Assembly (NCBI GenBank): GCA_004154925.1
Contig: QJNS01000053.1
Span: 124,001 to 188,000, forward strand
Direction: 5' to 3'
DNA from: Monosporascus cannonballus
Taxonomy: Eukaryota; Ascomycota; Sordariomycetes; Xylariales
DNA: 64,000 bases
Part shown: positions 37,501 to 49,344 of the stretch, piece after piece
Numbering within the stretch: position 1 is the stretch's first letter
Layout: every line of letters begins with the position of its first letter
The notes under the pieces: generated by a model
Database searches by the model: none
What the model saw: the letters and a program-made list of their open reading frames with translations, nothing else
What the model was told of the DNA's origin: nothing
Program-made: the position numbers and the translations under genes

Positions 37501-39263
37501 GTTATCGTTACAAAAGTTATAACTGCTATTAAACGGGCTTTTTTGTATTTTTATAATTACTCCTTTAGGCGGTTTTTACACTTTTTATTGAATTATTTTT
37601 TTTCGCATAATATAGGCGCGGTAACGTTATTTTCAAAACGGATAAACCGTTATTTCGCTTTATATACGATATTATTATATTTTTAAATAACAAATCAACC
37701 ATGGATTAAATATAAAATAATAAATTTATTTAGTATTAATTAGGATATTTATATATATAATATTATTAATTAAGGCGTTTAATATAAAAAAGTATTATTT
37801 AATTTATTATTAATTTTTTTAATTTTTCCTTTATTACGTCTTTTTCTTATTAACAATTTTTAATAAGGGTTATTTTTTTAAGTTTTCGTTATCCGAATCG
37901 TTATTTCCGTTAACGGCATTTCGTAAATTCGTTTCCGTAACTTCCGTCTTAACCGGACGAAACCGTTTTACGGATTTATATTTGGGATATTTTTAGTGGG
38001 AATAATTTATTCCGGTATAACGGAAATATTATTTTTCCGTTTCCGAACTTTTATTTCGTTATCGGAAAACTATTTTGTATAAGGCCGATTATTCAAATTT
38101 TATTCCGAATTATTTTTAAATCCGTTTTTTCGACCACCTTATTATTAATTTATAAGCCCACAAATTAACGTAATTAATTACGCAATATTCGTTATAAATA
38201 TATTTTTAAGCGTTTATTATTTAAGCCGGTTTATTAATTTGGCCGATATATTATTATTAGGTAAACGTTTTGTTTTTTTTACCAGAATACCAAATTATTA
38301 TTTTTTTATTTATATAATAATTAAGCAAAGTTTTTAAGTAATTAATTATTTTTTTTATTTTACGTATTTAACGGTTATAATTATGGTAAAATATATTTTT
38401 TATTATTAACGCGTTACGAAATTATATATTAATATTAATATTTAAGAAAATTACTTTAATTATTAACAATTACGTCAAATTTTTATATTCGACTAACTTA
38501 AATTTAAAATTTAATAAGTAATCTTAAAACGGTTAATTACTATTTTACCTTATATATTACAATTAATTTCAAACGGATTATACTGCCTATTTATTTTTAA
38601 ATAATTCTTTTACATATAAAAGAATTATCGACATTAAAATACTTTTGTAATTTTTTGATTTCGAATTAATATTTAAATCGTAATTATTTTTTGATAAATA
38701 CAAATATTATAATACCTAAATAAGTTATTATAGGAAAACCGGAAATAAATTAATTTTCCTTATTTTCGTACGGAATATGGCGAAAAACGAACGAAATACT
38801 TTTTATTTTCCGTTTTACGAAAATTATTTTATAGGTTTACGATTCCTTTTTGCAAACGTATTATTAAGCGGCGGGCTTACCGTAAATTTTTAATAAGGCA
38901 AATTTTATTTTATAAAGGCCTTTTTTTTGTTTTCGTAAAAAGATATTTTTTTATTTTCGTTATCCGGTTAAGCAAATTATTTATTATTTCGTTACGGCTA
39001 AAAATTAACTTAGCAAATTATTTTTACTATATGTTAAACTTTTAAAATATATTTACGAATAATTAATATTATAAGTTTTTTTAATCATTCCGTATAAAGT
39101 TAATACCGTAAATTTATTTATAGTTTTGTCGGTTATGTTATTTCGTAATTATTTCGTTATAAAGCTTTTTTTGGCTTATTATCCGTAATTAAGATATTTT
39201 TGGAAAACGTTTCGTTTTTATTTAACTTCTTGGAAATTATAATAAGTTATAATCTTAAATATA
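34577..39263 (-). pseudogene. Decayed gag-pol of outer gypsy element
   Basis: Interior of the outer element on the minus strand. Reverse transcriptase is recognisable. At 36964-37008 the frame reads FTKLDVRTAFYQLRI (one TAA taken as Gln). At about 36866-36893 it reads FGLNSIPATF, and at 36783-36803 the catalytic box reads YINDVLIYS where YLDDVLIYS is usual. These are the palm motifs of Ty3/gypsy RT. Gag and protease should lie to the right (about 37500-39200), and RNase H and integrase to the left, but both are too mutated to delimit. The frame is interrupted throughout by TAA/TAG, so the copy is dead. The remaining 280 bp of its 3' interior (21463-21744) lies on the other side of the nested copia element. 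Confidence 0.8.
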
Positions 39264-39453
39264 TATAACGAGTACGATATGTAAGCTGAACGGAAATACG
39301 GCCTAACGGAAATTTATATTTAAGGTAAGAAAGGAAGGGGAGAAATAGCTAGCCACCAGCGAGGTGGCTGCTCCTTATATACATATGGGTAAATTCGGGC
39401 TAAGGAGCTCGCTCTGTAAGCCCGAGACGCCCTATAGGCTTTAGCCTGTAATA
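39264..39453 (-). repeat. 5' LTR of outer gypsy element
   Basis: 190 bp, collinear with 21273-21462, with scattered G-to-A and C-to-T differences. It is followed by the target duplication TAACG at 39454-39458. Confidence 0.9.
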
Positions 39454-41397
39454 TAACGCAAGGAATTCTTTTTAACGCCAAAAAATCTTTTTAATTTAAG
39501 AATTAACTAGTAAGCCGTTTGCTTAATACGCCTTAGTTTGGCTATTATAACAGTTATTAAATTATTAATAAATAATTATTTTAAAAATATTTTAATAAAA
39601 GTTTATTATTATAATTAAATTTATTATTATAATGGTATAAAGTTATTAATTATAATAACGGTATAATAATTAAGAAATATTCCACAAATTTTTAATTAAG
39701 TATAAATATAAATATTTTTTTGGAAAATAAGGTATATAAAATAACATAAAATAATTAAAAATAATTTTCATAATTTATTTAAATACCCCATTTAAAAAGC
39801 TTTATTTTTTATTATAACAAAAATGATATATATAATATTATTATTTTACGATTGTGTTTTAATTTTAATATATATAAACAAATATTTTTTAAAATAAAAA
39901 TTTATATATTATATAATAAAAATAATTAAAAAATAAAAGAAATAACCTTATACCAAATTCAATCCTCTTTTAAAAGTTGCGAATATATTAATTATATACC
40001 TTATCGTCGTAACTTAATGATTACGGGCCCAATTTGTTATAATTATAATAATAAATCTAAATTATCCCGGAAAAACGGCCTGTTTTAAATCAACGTTAAA
40101 ATTTAACTTTTCGAAATCTTATTTATTTACTTTTTAATAACGCCTTTATTTTTAGTATTAATTGACCTTTTTTATTGCGAAATTAATCCTTAAATGCAGT
40201 TTCTTTATATTAAAACCCGCTTATCTTAATAATTTAACCAGTATATGGAAATTTCCGGAATACCTAATTTTCGTTTTCGTTATTTTCGATTTTATCCGGA
40301 TTTTTTAAATCGATATTTAATACCCCCTAAAGTTTTTTTAGTAATAAATTATACTAATGCGGCAATTTCTCTAAATTTTCAATAAACGAAATTTAAAATA
40401 TTTTCTGTATTTTCTTTTTACGTTTTTCGAATCGTTTTTAAGTATAAACGGGATCATTATTATTATATATAATATCGTTATCCAAATTAGATACTCTAAT
40501 TCGGATATAAAATAATATAATTAAAATAAATTTAAATTATTACGGTAATATTAATTAACGGTTAAAATAATACTTTAATCGAATAAAATTCCAAATATAT
40601 TTTTTTAATACGGAAAAACATTAGATATTTTACAAATTAGGTATGAGATAAACAAAACCGGGAAATATATTATTAATTTAGTACCATAATATTAAGACGA
40701 TTTTGTTCGAACGGATACTTCAATAATATAATTAAAAAATAAGCTTTAATATATTAATTAAACTATTTACGTTTATATTAAAGATAATCGTTAATAATAT
40801 CGTTTTATTGATTGTCGCTAATAAAATATACCGAACCCCTTTTTTAAGATTTAAATTTAATAAGAAAATTTCGACAAAGGTTTTGTAATTCGAAATAAAA
40901 ATACGTATCATAAATTATACATTCTATTTGTCATATTTTTTATAATACTCTTTATACGTTTACTTAAAGCATATAACGATTTCTCTATAAAGTATATTAT
41001 TAAATCCTTTCAATTAAAAATATTTTTGCTAATCGTTAAAGTAATTACGGCATTGAATGGCCGTATTATTTGATAATAAGTAAATTAAAACGGAAAAATA
41101 AACCAATAAACGATTATTAATAAATAATTTGTTAATATATTTAAACATTTTCGAAATTTTTAATTTGATACTTTTTCGCAATAATCGTTACTATATTAAT
41201 AATCGGTTAATAAATTTAAAAAATGTTAATTTTTTCTCATTTTCTTTTCTTTTTTTTGGATTTTTTATCCAAATAATACTTTTGATAAACCTTAATAATA
41301 TGCTTTTCGTATTTACGTAAATGCTTTACCATAATTTTATACCCGGTTACTATATAGGAAATATAGTTTTTTTGGAAAAAACCGAATTTATTGGTTA
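39454..41397. other. AT-rich stretch without a recognised gene
   Basis: Transition-saturated sequence between the outer gypsy element and repeat copy B. No frame or LTR terminus was found. It has no counterpart in copy A because that copy is truncated at 266. It may be the far part of the same repeat. Confidence 0.5.
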
Positions 41398-44300
41398 TTT
41401 AAATTAAATACATAGAAATATTAACTAAATAACGAATAAATTTGATATCGTTGAAGGGCAACATATAATCCGCTTTTTTAAATAATAAATATTGGCGTAT
41501 AAATCTTTAAATTAGGGAATATAATTTTATAATGCGTAATAAAAAAGAGTTACTGAATTTTAACGGCTATAAACGTTACGAATTATTTAAAATCCGGTTT
41601 TATAATCTAAATTTTTATTTATAATTATATCTTATTAGATTTATTAAAGTTTTTTTTATCGGAACCGAAATAAATTTAAATAACAAATACGCGTAACTAT
41701 AAAAATTCAATAATTATTTTATAATTATTTCAAAAAATACGTACTAAATTAATTATATTCTGTTTCGGATTAATAAAATCTTCATTGTATTTCGGCAAAT
41801 TTTTGAATTTTTTATTTTATTGACTTAAAGTTTTTTTAAATTTATTCGGTAATCTTATATTACAAACTTTAAAAGAATTATTAAATACCTTTTATAAAGT
41901 ATGCGATATATATATATAATATCGAATTTAGTTTTTTTATTAGAATTTATCGCCTAATTTTCGATAAAACCATTTTTGCATAATTATTTGTTTAATATTA
42001 AGGCTATTATCCGTAATAAAAACGCAAAATCGGTCGGTTATTCCTAAGGTTTTTAACCGACGTAATAATTTATTGCCATTAAACTTATTCGATTTAATAT
42101 TATAAAGTTAAATATTAATTAAAAAATAATACTTTTTTTATTTCGGGTTAATTTAATAAATACTAATTTTTTCAAACGAAAATACCAAATAAAACGTAAT
42201 CCAAACCTTATAATTAATTAATATATAATATTTTAAAAAGATATCCTTACATCTATATTTAATAATTATGTTAATATTGTCACAACCCAAGCCAGCTGGG
42301 CCTGCGGAAATGGTCCAGCCACGATCACAAAGCTATGCTAGTTCAGGGTCACGTGATCAGTGCTCAGCGGGTCTCAATTGAGCACGACTGAGCAGCACTG
42401 AGCAACCGCTCAGCAAGGCTCTGCTGAGCAGAGATGAGCAGTAATAAAGGAATTAAGAGATATACGCTCATTATTTCCATAGTCCAGATAGCACCAGCTT
42501 GCAACACTCATCAATACCAATCATTTGCAATACGCTTCTACACCTTGGTATTAAGAGACGTGACTAAGTTAGTTCATTGTTCAGATTCCTACGATACTCC
42601 TGCCAACATAAACCCGTACGACTAAGGTTTAATAGTTGGTTAAACCGCATAAGCCTTCACAAATATATATCCGTATATATTTTATGTATATTTTTATTAT
42701 TAATAATTTAAAACCGTTACCGTAAAATAATATTACGGCTCGGAAATATTTATTTAGAAAACCTTTAATAAGCAAATATTAAAATACGAAGTAATTAATT
42801 AAAAAAGTTTAATTACGATTAAGCATTTTATGTAATGGTAGGTTTTATTTATAATAAATAAGGATTGTTTCAAAATTATTACCTTTAAAAAAACTAAAAA
42901 TAAAAATATTCAATAAAAACTTATTTATAAAAAGCTATATAATAATTATTTCAGGATTATTTTAAACTATATATATACCATAATTATATTAAGAATTTTA
43001 TTATTAATAATTCAACCAGTTTAATTAATTTCTTTATGGTATATATTGCTCCGTAAGTATTTTTTTTGGAACTTATTTCTTTTTTTTGGGAAAGGTAAAA
43101 TATATAAAATAATACCTATATTATCGATATTTGATTTTGGGCTGCCTAATTATCCGTTAATAAGTTTATATAAAGTCCTTTTAATATTCCGAATTACGGT
43201 TTGTTTTATTAAATATACCGATAATTTCGTTTAATAAGTTTTCGTTATTTTTGCTATTAACGTTTTTTGAAACCATAATTGCCGCTAACACTAAACCACT
43301 TAATCCTCGTATTAACGCTTTCGATATTTGTAATATTCCCGTTTAACAATAAAAAAATCGGCCTTTCGTTAAGTCTGGGATTAAGATTAGTTCGAATGGT
43401 TTAGCGTAATAAAACGGTTTTTTTGGCTAAGTAAGCTCGGTAAGTTAAGTTATTTTTCGTTCGGTAATTATTAGCTAAATTATAAATAACTAAGTTCCGA
43501 ATTTGACTTTTAGGTATCTTATTTTTAATACGAATTTATTTTAATCGGCTTTTAGTTTTAATAATTTTTACTGTCGTTTTTTAGCAGATAATTTTCGTTA
43601 AGTATTTCGTTATTATCTTAATTATCGATAACAAAATTTTCTGGATTATTATCTTAATTAAGGTTATTATTTTGTAAAAAAATATTTTGTAACGATTTAT
43701 TATTATCGAAATGATTATTATTAAAGCTAAAAATTTCGAAAACTTGCGCTATTATTTCGGCATTACAGTAAATTCGATTAAAACTATAATAAAAATTCGT
43801 TTTGTAATAAACAAATAATTAGCGAAAAAAAAAAAAATAATCGATATTACGTAAATAATTGGCGATATAAGGTCTTAAAATTAGATATTAACTTTTTCAA
43901 ACGTCGTTTATTTTCTTTTTTTATTAAACCTTTATAATAAAGTTATTTGTTTCATTTATTCCAATTCGAATTTAATATCACCAAAATAATATAATTATAA
44001 AGTTACCCGTTTTAAGTAATACTTTAAATCCTTTACGAATTAACAATACCCAAAACGAATTTAACCAAAATTCTAATAATTTTATTCTTAATTTTTTTCT
44101 TTTATTTAAATTTATTAAAAATATGCTTGTTCGACGTATAATATAAAATAAGCTAAGATTATTAATTACCTTTATTTTCAAAACCGCCAAAAAAACGCTA
44201 AGTAAGCCGATAAAGCTTTAATTAAAAATATTTACGCGTAAGGTTCGACGTTATAAACGGACACCTAGTAATAAATATGCAGCCCGGATTATGTCATAAG

Positions 44301-46815
44301 TATTTTATTATTAATAATTTTTAATGAATATATTTCGTAAAATTCAGAAATACCAGAAAAATACCTGCTTAATTTTCGGAAAAGTATTATTTTAACATAT
44401 CGTTCGCTAAGTATTTGTAAATATATTATTTTAATTTATGCGGATAAAGACGTTTATTTTGGAAATAGTACAAAAAGCTGCAAAAAACTTTCTGGATTTT
44501 TTGTTTTAAAGTAATAATTTTTCGGTTATTTATAATAAATAAATCACGTTTTAAATAAACAATATTCATATTATTCGGGAAATTTGTTCCTATTAACATA
44601 TAATTATTTTAAGGCCGGTAATTAAAATTTTAAAGAAATAAAAAAAATAATATATATTTTCTAGATTATTTTTATTAATTTTTTTGTTATTAAGTTTAAA
44701 GATTTATTTAAAAAAAGGTTAAAAAATATTTAATATTATTAAATTAAAAGAATTTTACTTTATATTTTATAAATTTAAAATTCTTTATTAATACGGTTTT
44801 AAGTTTTATATACTTTATATAAATATCCATTTAATTAAAATTTTGTATTTAGTTACTTAATTCTTTTTATTTCGAGCCTAATTAAATCCTATTGCCTTAT
44901 TTTATTATAACACGTTATTTTTGATTATCGCGGCTTAACTTCTAAGATAATCCTAAAATAATTGTATTTGGGATTTTTAAATTCCAGTTCTGCAATACCC
45001 TTTTTACTTAAACATTAAAAATTTAACGAATTATTATCTTAAAATCCGCATACCAAAAAAATTCGAACGCAAAAAACCAATATTTCGATAAAATAAAATA
45101 ATATTTAAAAAGTTCGTTATAATCTAAGGCAATAAATTCAATGTATATTAAATAATTAAAAATATTTAAATTTATCTATAACTCCTGAAAAATAAATAAC
45201 ATAAAATATAATTATTAAGTAAAAAGTTAATACGTATTAATAAATATTATTTTATTATTATTTTAACATTTTATTAATTATTAATAACCGGGCAAAATAA
45301 TAATATGTTAATTAAATAATAACGAAATAAACCGAAGCCAAAAATATATTTATAATATTAAATAATAGCAATACAATATATGTTAATATTAATAATAATA
45401 TGGCCGAAATATTTTATTATGGCGATAATATCGTTAACGATATTTGTTATAAATTTATCGTTAATTACCTGGACGATTTAATACCTTAATTATCGGAAAG
45501 TCTTATTATATCTTAAATTTAAAAATTTCGTATAATAATTTAATAAGTAATCTTTTGCCTTAATTATTGTTTAATTATTTTATAAATATTTGTAATATTT
45601 ATTACCGGCTTAAGATAAAAATATTTTACCAAATATTCGTCAAAAAATAATAACGAGTTTTTCTATACGCGTAATATTAAAATTACCGAATTTGTTATTA
45701 ATACAATTACGAATGTTTTAATATAATTTCGTTATATATTTTAATTATTCTCGACAAATAATGCCTTTAAAAATAGAAATAACTTTAACGTTAATAATAA
45801 GGTTAAAAATATTAAAAAAAATTATTTTTATTCCGTTTTATAAATTCTAATTAATTTTTAATTATTTAATATTTAGCGCTTAGGATAATGTAATATTATA
45901 AATAATTTGTATTTTAAGTTATCTTATTATAAAAATAATTTCCGAATATTGTTAAAAATTATAATTTTTTATTTGTAAAAATATTTCGGCTTTAGATATA
46001 GTTTTCGATAATTACCCAAAATACCTTTTACTTACCAGAAAGGCCTTTTATTATATTATTTGGCCAGTTCTCGATTTTACGATATTTTTATTTTTAAAAA
46101 AAATATCTTTATTTAATATTATAAAAAAATAAATTTTATAAAAGGTTATCGTAATTTTCGATTTAGGCAAATTCGAAATTAAAAAAAATTCATTTATTTA
46201 ATTACGTTAAAACTTAACATTATAAATAAATAAATTAAATAATTATTTTGAAATAATTTTGAAATAATTTAATTGAATTTTAAAAAGCGTATAAGTAAGT
46301 ATCCGATTTATATAAAATTATACGGTATTTTATTATTAAAGGTTACCGGCTTTGTAATCTCGCGTAATAAGGCCAAAAGAAACTATTTTATACGTTATTT
46401 CGATACGAAATTTCGTAACCTTGTTTTCAAGGTTTACCCTTAACGTTTAAACCCTTTTTTTATTATGGACATATTACGAGAAATTATGGAATAAGGTTTT
46501 AATTATATTAAGGGATCAATGTAAAAATAATTTTAAATATATAAAAATAATATGGATTAATTAGATTTTAAAGTTGACATATTAATTAATAGCGTAAAAA
46601 ACGTTTTGAAAAACTTATTAAATAAGGCTTTTAAAAAAGATTTGGCGTTATTAGTTACGTTTATATCAAAGTTATTTTTACTGTATTCGGTAGCATAAGC
46701 CCTAAATTTTATATAAGTGAAAGCTTTTCGCAAAAAAATCTAGAAATAATTTAAGTTAAAGGCGATTATAGCATTAACTTATTGACTGCGACGTAAATAA
46801 TTTTTTTCCCGCTAG
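41398..46815. repeat. Unidentified AT-rich repeat, copy B
   Basis: Collinear with copy A (266-2476 plus 9210-12120). It lacks the chromovirus present in copy A and has a solo LTR that copy A lacks. The minus-strand frame is again interrupted mainly by TAA/TAG. Differences between the copies are mostly transitions, as expected from independent RIP. No known transposase, polymerase or host domain was recognised. Confidence 0.75.
42278..42661 (+). repeat. Solo LTR of a chromovirus, lightly mutated
   Basis: 384 bp, TGTCACAACCC to CTTCACA, flanked by a perfect duplication AATAT (42273-42277 and 42662-42666). It has the same U3 class as 12126-12506. CpA and TpG sites are largely intact, in strong contrast to the AT-rich repeat around it. 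The empty site is visible in copy A at about 1141-1147. LTR-LTR recombination is the usual origin of a solo LTR. Confidence 0.93.
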
Positions 46816-47040
46816 GTTAAGCTTATAAAAATAATTGGTTATAATGGACTTAATTTATAATGTACAATAATTATGTTAAATTATTTCAAAATATTTTTAA
46901 GAAAAATTTAAATTTACGATATTATTTATTTCGTTTAAAAGTTATATGTATTATTTTTATAACATAATCATTATTTTAGATTATTTTTTTACTTTTTTTT
47001 AATACGTTTAGAATTTACGTATTTTGCTAAGAGATAATCG

Positions 47041-47228
47041 TAAGTACCTAATAGGTCCTTAACAGGACCTATTGAGTACCTGCGGGTAATGTCAAGGACC
47101 TATTAGGTACCCGCGAGTAATTCTGACTTACGCCAGGGACCCTTGGGTTACCCATGGGTCCTTGGCATTACCCGCGGGTACCCGTGGGCCGTGGGTAATT
47201 TTCGGTGGGTGGTTCCTCCCTCACCCTA
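47041..47228 (-). repeat. GGGTACCC palindrome-rich segment, possible right transposon terminus
   Basis: Contains ACCCGCGGGTACCCGTGGG, GACCCTTGGGTTACCCATGGG and repeated CCTAATAGGTCC, and ends TCCCTCACCCTA, the reverse complement of the start of 20255-20425. It faces that segment across 27 kb. It stops directly against a chromovirus LTR fragment at 47231, which suggests that the segment's insertion or a deletion cut the LTR. Confidence 0.5.
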
Positions 47229-47230
47229 AT

Positions 47231-47423
47231 CTAGACTATGGAAAAAATGAGCGTATATATAGCCTTCTCCTTTTTGCTGGATTACCACCAGTAAGTTGGC
47301 GATCCGGCTCACTGGCTCACCACCAGTGAGTTGGTGATCCATCACGTGACCTGCCCCACTACGCACTTATGGTTGGGTTATATCAGACCGTTTCTGAGGG
47401 CCGTGGCGCGTTGGGCCATGACA
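47231..47423 (-). repeat. Chromovirus LTR fragment (U3 part)
   Basis: On the minus strand it starts TGTCATGGCC at 47423 and passes through TCAGAAACGGTC, a 35-bp-type unit GATCACCAACTCACTGGTGG and the core TATATATACGCTCATT. It ends at CTAGAT (47231), where the R/U5 half should begin. There are few RIP changes. Confidence 0.85.
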
Positions 47424-47966
47424 CGCCGTTAAGTCGTTATTTTTTTTTAAGGTCAAAAATTTCGACCATTTTTTGGCATATAAGTTTTCGAAATAGGTAT
47501 TAACTTATATCACTTTCATTACGTCCGTAAGGAAATTTAATATTAATAACGTAAAACGAACTTTTAAATTAATAAAGAAATTCGTTAATTTTATCCGAGA
47601 AACCCCGTAATATTGTAAAATGAATAACGATACCTTAAAATGGGCCTTGCTGCGATTCCGTTTCGAAGGTTTTTCGTAATCCAACCCGTTAATATTGTCT
47701 AATTCGAAAAACGGGTTTTCTTTTTTTCTAAAGTTGACAAATATTATCGTTTTCTTTATACTTTCCGTTACTTTTTCCCTTTTTGGATTTTGCGGTCCAG
47801 TTTCTTTTTTAATAATAAAACGATAATTTCTGAAATCTGATCCAAAGTTAACTCTTTGGGCAGTATTCCTACTTTTATCGTCGGGAAACCTTCGGATTGG
47901 CTGGCTATACCCAACGAGGTTGCTGCTTTACGTCTTTCTCTTACCATTGTTCGATATCCTGGTACG
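47424..47966 (-). pseudogene. Short relic of a retroelement-like reading frame
   Basis: On the minus strand from ATG at 47966, 58 codons are open (MVRERRKAATSLGIASQSEG, then GILPKELTLDQISEIIVLLL) before a TAA. Further frames are broken by TAA/TAG. The sequence is moderately AT-biased. It lies just downstream, in this orientation, of an LTR-like segment at 48028-48232, so a gag start is the most natural reading, but I see no zinc knuckle or capsid signature and cannot name the family. It could also be a fragment of an unrelated gene. Confidence 0.4.
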
Positions 47967-48027
47967 TAGGTCGCTATAAATTATCCTTTACACAACAGTC
48001 CGTACGGATAAGTAAAGGTATTAACAT

Positions 48028-48232
48028 GTTAAGGAAAATGGTAAAGTACGGAGTAAGAGGTAGAAAAAGCAGCTCAGCAGGTAGTTCATAATATGGGTAA
48101 TAAATAGATAACCATTAATGCCTGCCCTTTTTTAATTATTCGGGGGCGAAGCCCCCCTATATATACATAAACTGGAGCCAAACTGGTGGGTCGCTGGGCC
48201 TCGGAAAGGGGGCCGCACGTTGGCACCTGACA
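48028..48232 (-). repeat. LTR-like segment with TATA box and hairpin
   Basis: Minus strand TGTCAGGTGCC at 48232 to TTAACA at 48028, about 205 bp. It contains TATATATA followed by a GC-rich hairpin (48142-48156). No second copy is in the window and no target duplication is established, so it rests on termini and promoter-like content only. Confidence 0.4.
48142..48156. other. Perfect GC hairpin GGGGGC-GAA-GCCCCC
   Basis: A six-base-pair stem with a three-base loop directly beside a TATATATA run. In RNA it would be very stable. It may lie at the 5' end of an element transcript. Confidence 0.6.
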
Positions 48233-48623
48233 TATATACTTTTTTAAAGTGGATGTAGATGTTATATATCGAACCACTTTCCATTCCTATCTTATAAGCT
48301 ATATATTTTTAAATAAATAAATATATACACCTTAAGAGGGGCTCAAGGAATTCGGAGTTTTAACTCCGGAAAAGTGGGTCTATCCCTATTCGAGGTGGCG
48401 AAGATGGCAAAAGACTTCGTAAGATTTCCAAAGTCTTCCAAAATCTTCCAAAGCTTTCCATTTGATTAATAATGGAAAATACTAACTAATAATGGAATGA
48501 TAAAGCTTAATAAGCCATTTTTTCACATATATATAGCCCTGAATTTCCCCAGCTGTTGTTGGGCTTCAATAGCTGGAATATAGTTAATTCTATCTTCTGT
48601 GACACACCTTGAGTCTCCCCTGA
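48233..48623. other. Left border of the gene island, no gene recognised
   Basis: Mixed composition. Imprecise repeats of CTTCCAAA occur at 48425-48465. A TATATATA at about 48530 could be a promoter for the frame that follows. An in-frame TGA at 48621-48623 closes that frame upstream. Confidence 0.4.
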
Positions 48624-49306
48624 ACGTTTCCCCATAAAAGTCTTTGCAGGATAGCCTCACCTTCTGTCTCAATTCTTAGAGAGCAATCGGCCTGTAATTA
48701 CACAAATCACACCATCCAAAAAGGTACGCAATATAACCCTAGAAAACCCCAGGAAACCCTCCCAGAAAAGTCGCTAACTTCTAATGGCGTAGACATCACT
48801 GAAAATAGTGATAATACCGACAGCCCAGAGAGTCCAGAGAGTACCGACTCTAATGGGCATGCTCAAGGGACATCCACCCCAAGCCCAGACTGCCCAGACG
48901 AAAATCCAACCCATTCTAAGCATTATGTGGTCGCCACCCAATCCATCGTTGACCAAGTCATCCCTTCACCCAAAGGCCATATTGTTGACTCCCGCAAGGA
49001 GGTCTCTACCGCTTTACCTGTGGACGAGCCAACTCTCGGAAAAGCGCCGTACAAGGCAAACACTGTCCACGATGGGACTAATCGACCATGCTTTTTCGAG
49101 TCCGGTGAGGTGCCTATGTCATATCCCACCCAACCAGGAGAAGATCGACCAAGATCTGAGGACCATATTCCCGCCGCCGAAGCATCTACAGACACCCTTC
49201 TCCTGCTCAACAGTCAATGGATTGCCCGAACCTTCTGGCAGGGGCGTCCACCCAGTCAGCTGTAGAGGGATGCCCAAGGGTCATGGATGCTCGTATCCGA
49301 ACTTGT

Positions 49307-49344
<38 letters not shown>

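Larger units (their letters stand above)
21273..39453 (-). mobile_element. Outer Ty3/gypsy element holding two nested insertions
   Basis: 190-bp LTRs at 21273-21462 and 39264-39453 (minus-strand terminus TGTTATAGG or TATTACAGG) are flanked by a perfect duplication TAACG (21268-21272 and 39454-39458). The 18.2-kb span includes a copia element (21745-34576). Without it the element is about 5.3 kb. The RT motifs at 36783-37008 identify it as Ty3/gypsy, in a family different from the chromoviruses in this window. Confidence 0.9.

Noticed and set aside
39454..46815. Mitochondrial or plasmid DNA as the source of the AT-rich sequence
   Set aside because: The pattern is TpA excess with CpA/TpG loss in clearly nuclear retrotransposons. 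No mitochondrial gene was seen.
20247..47236. 8-bp hAT target duplication around the palindromic segments
   Set aside because: GGTAGGGG and ATCTAGAC do not match, so the transposon ends are not proven.
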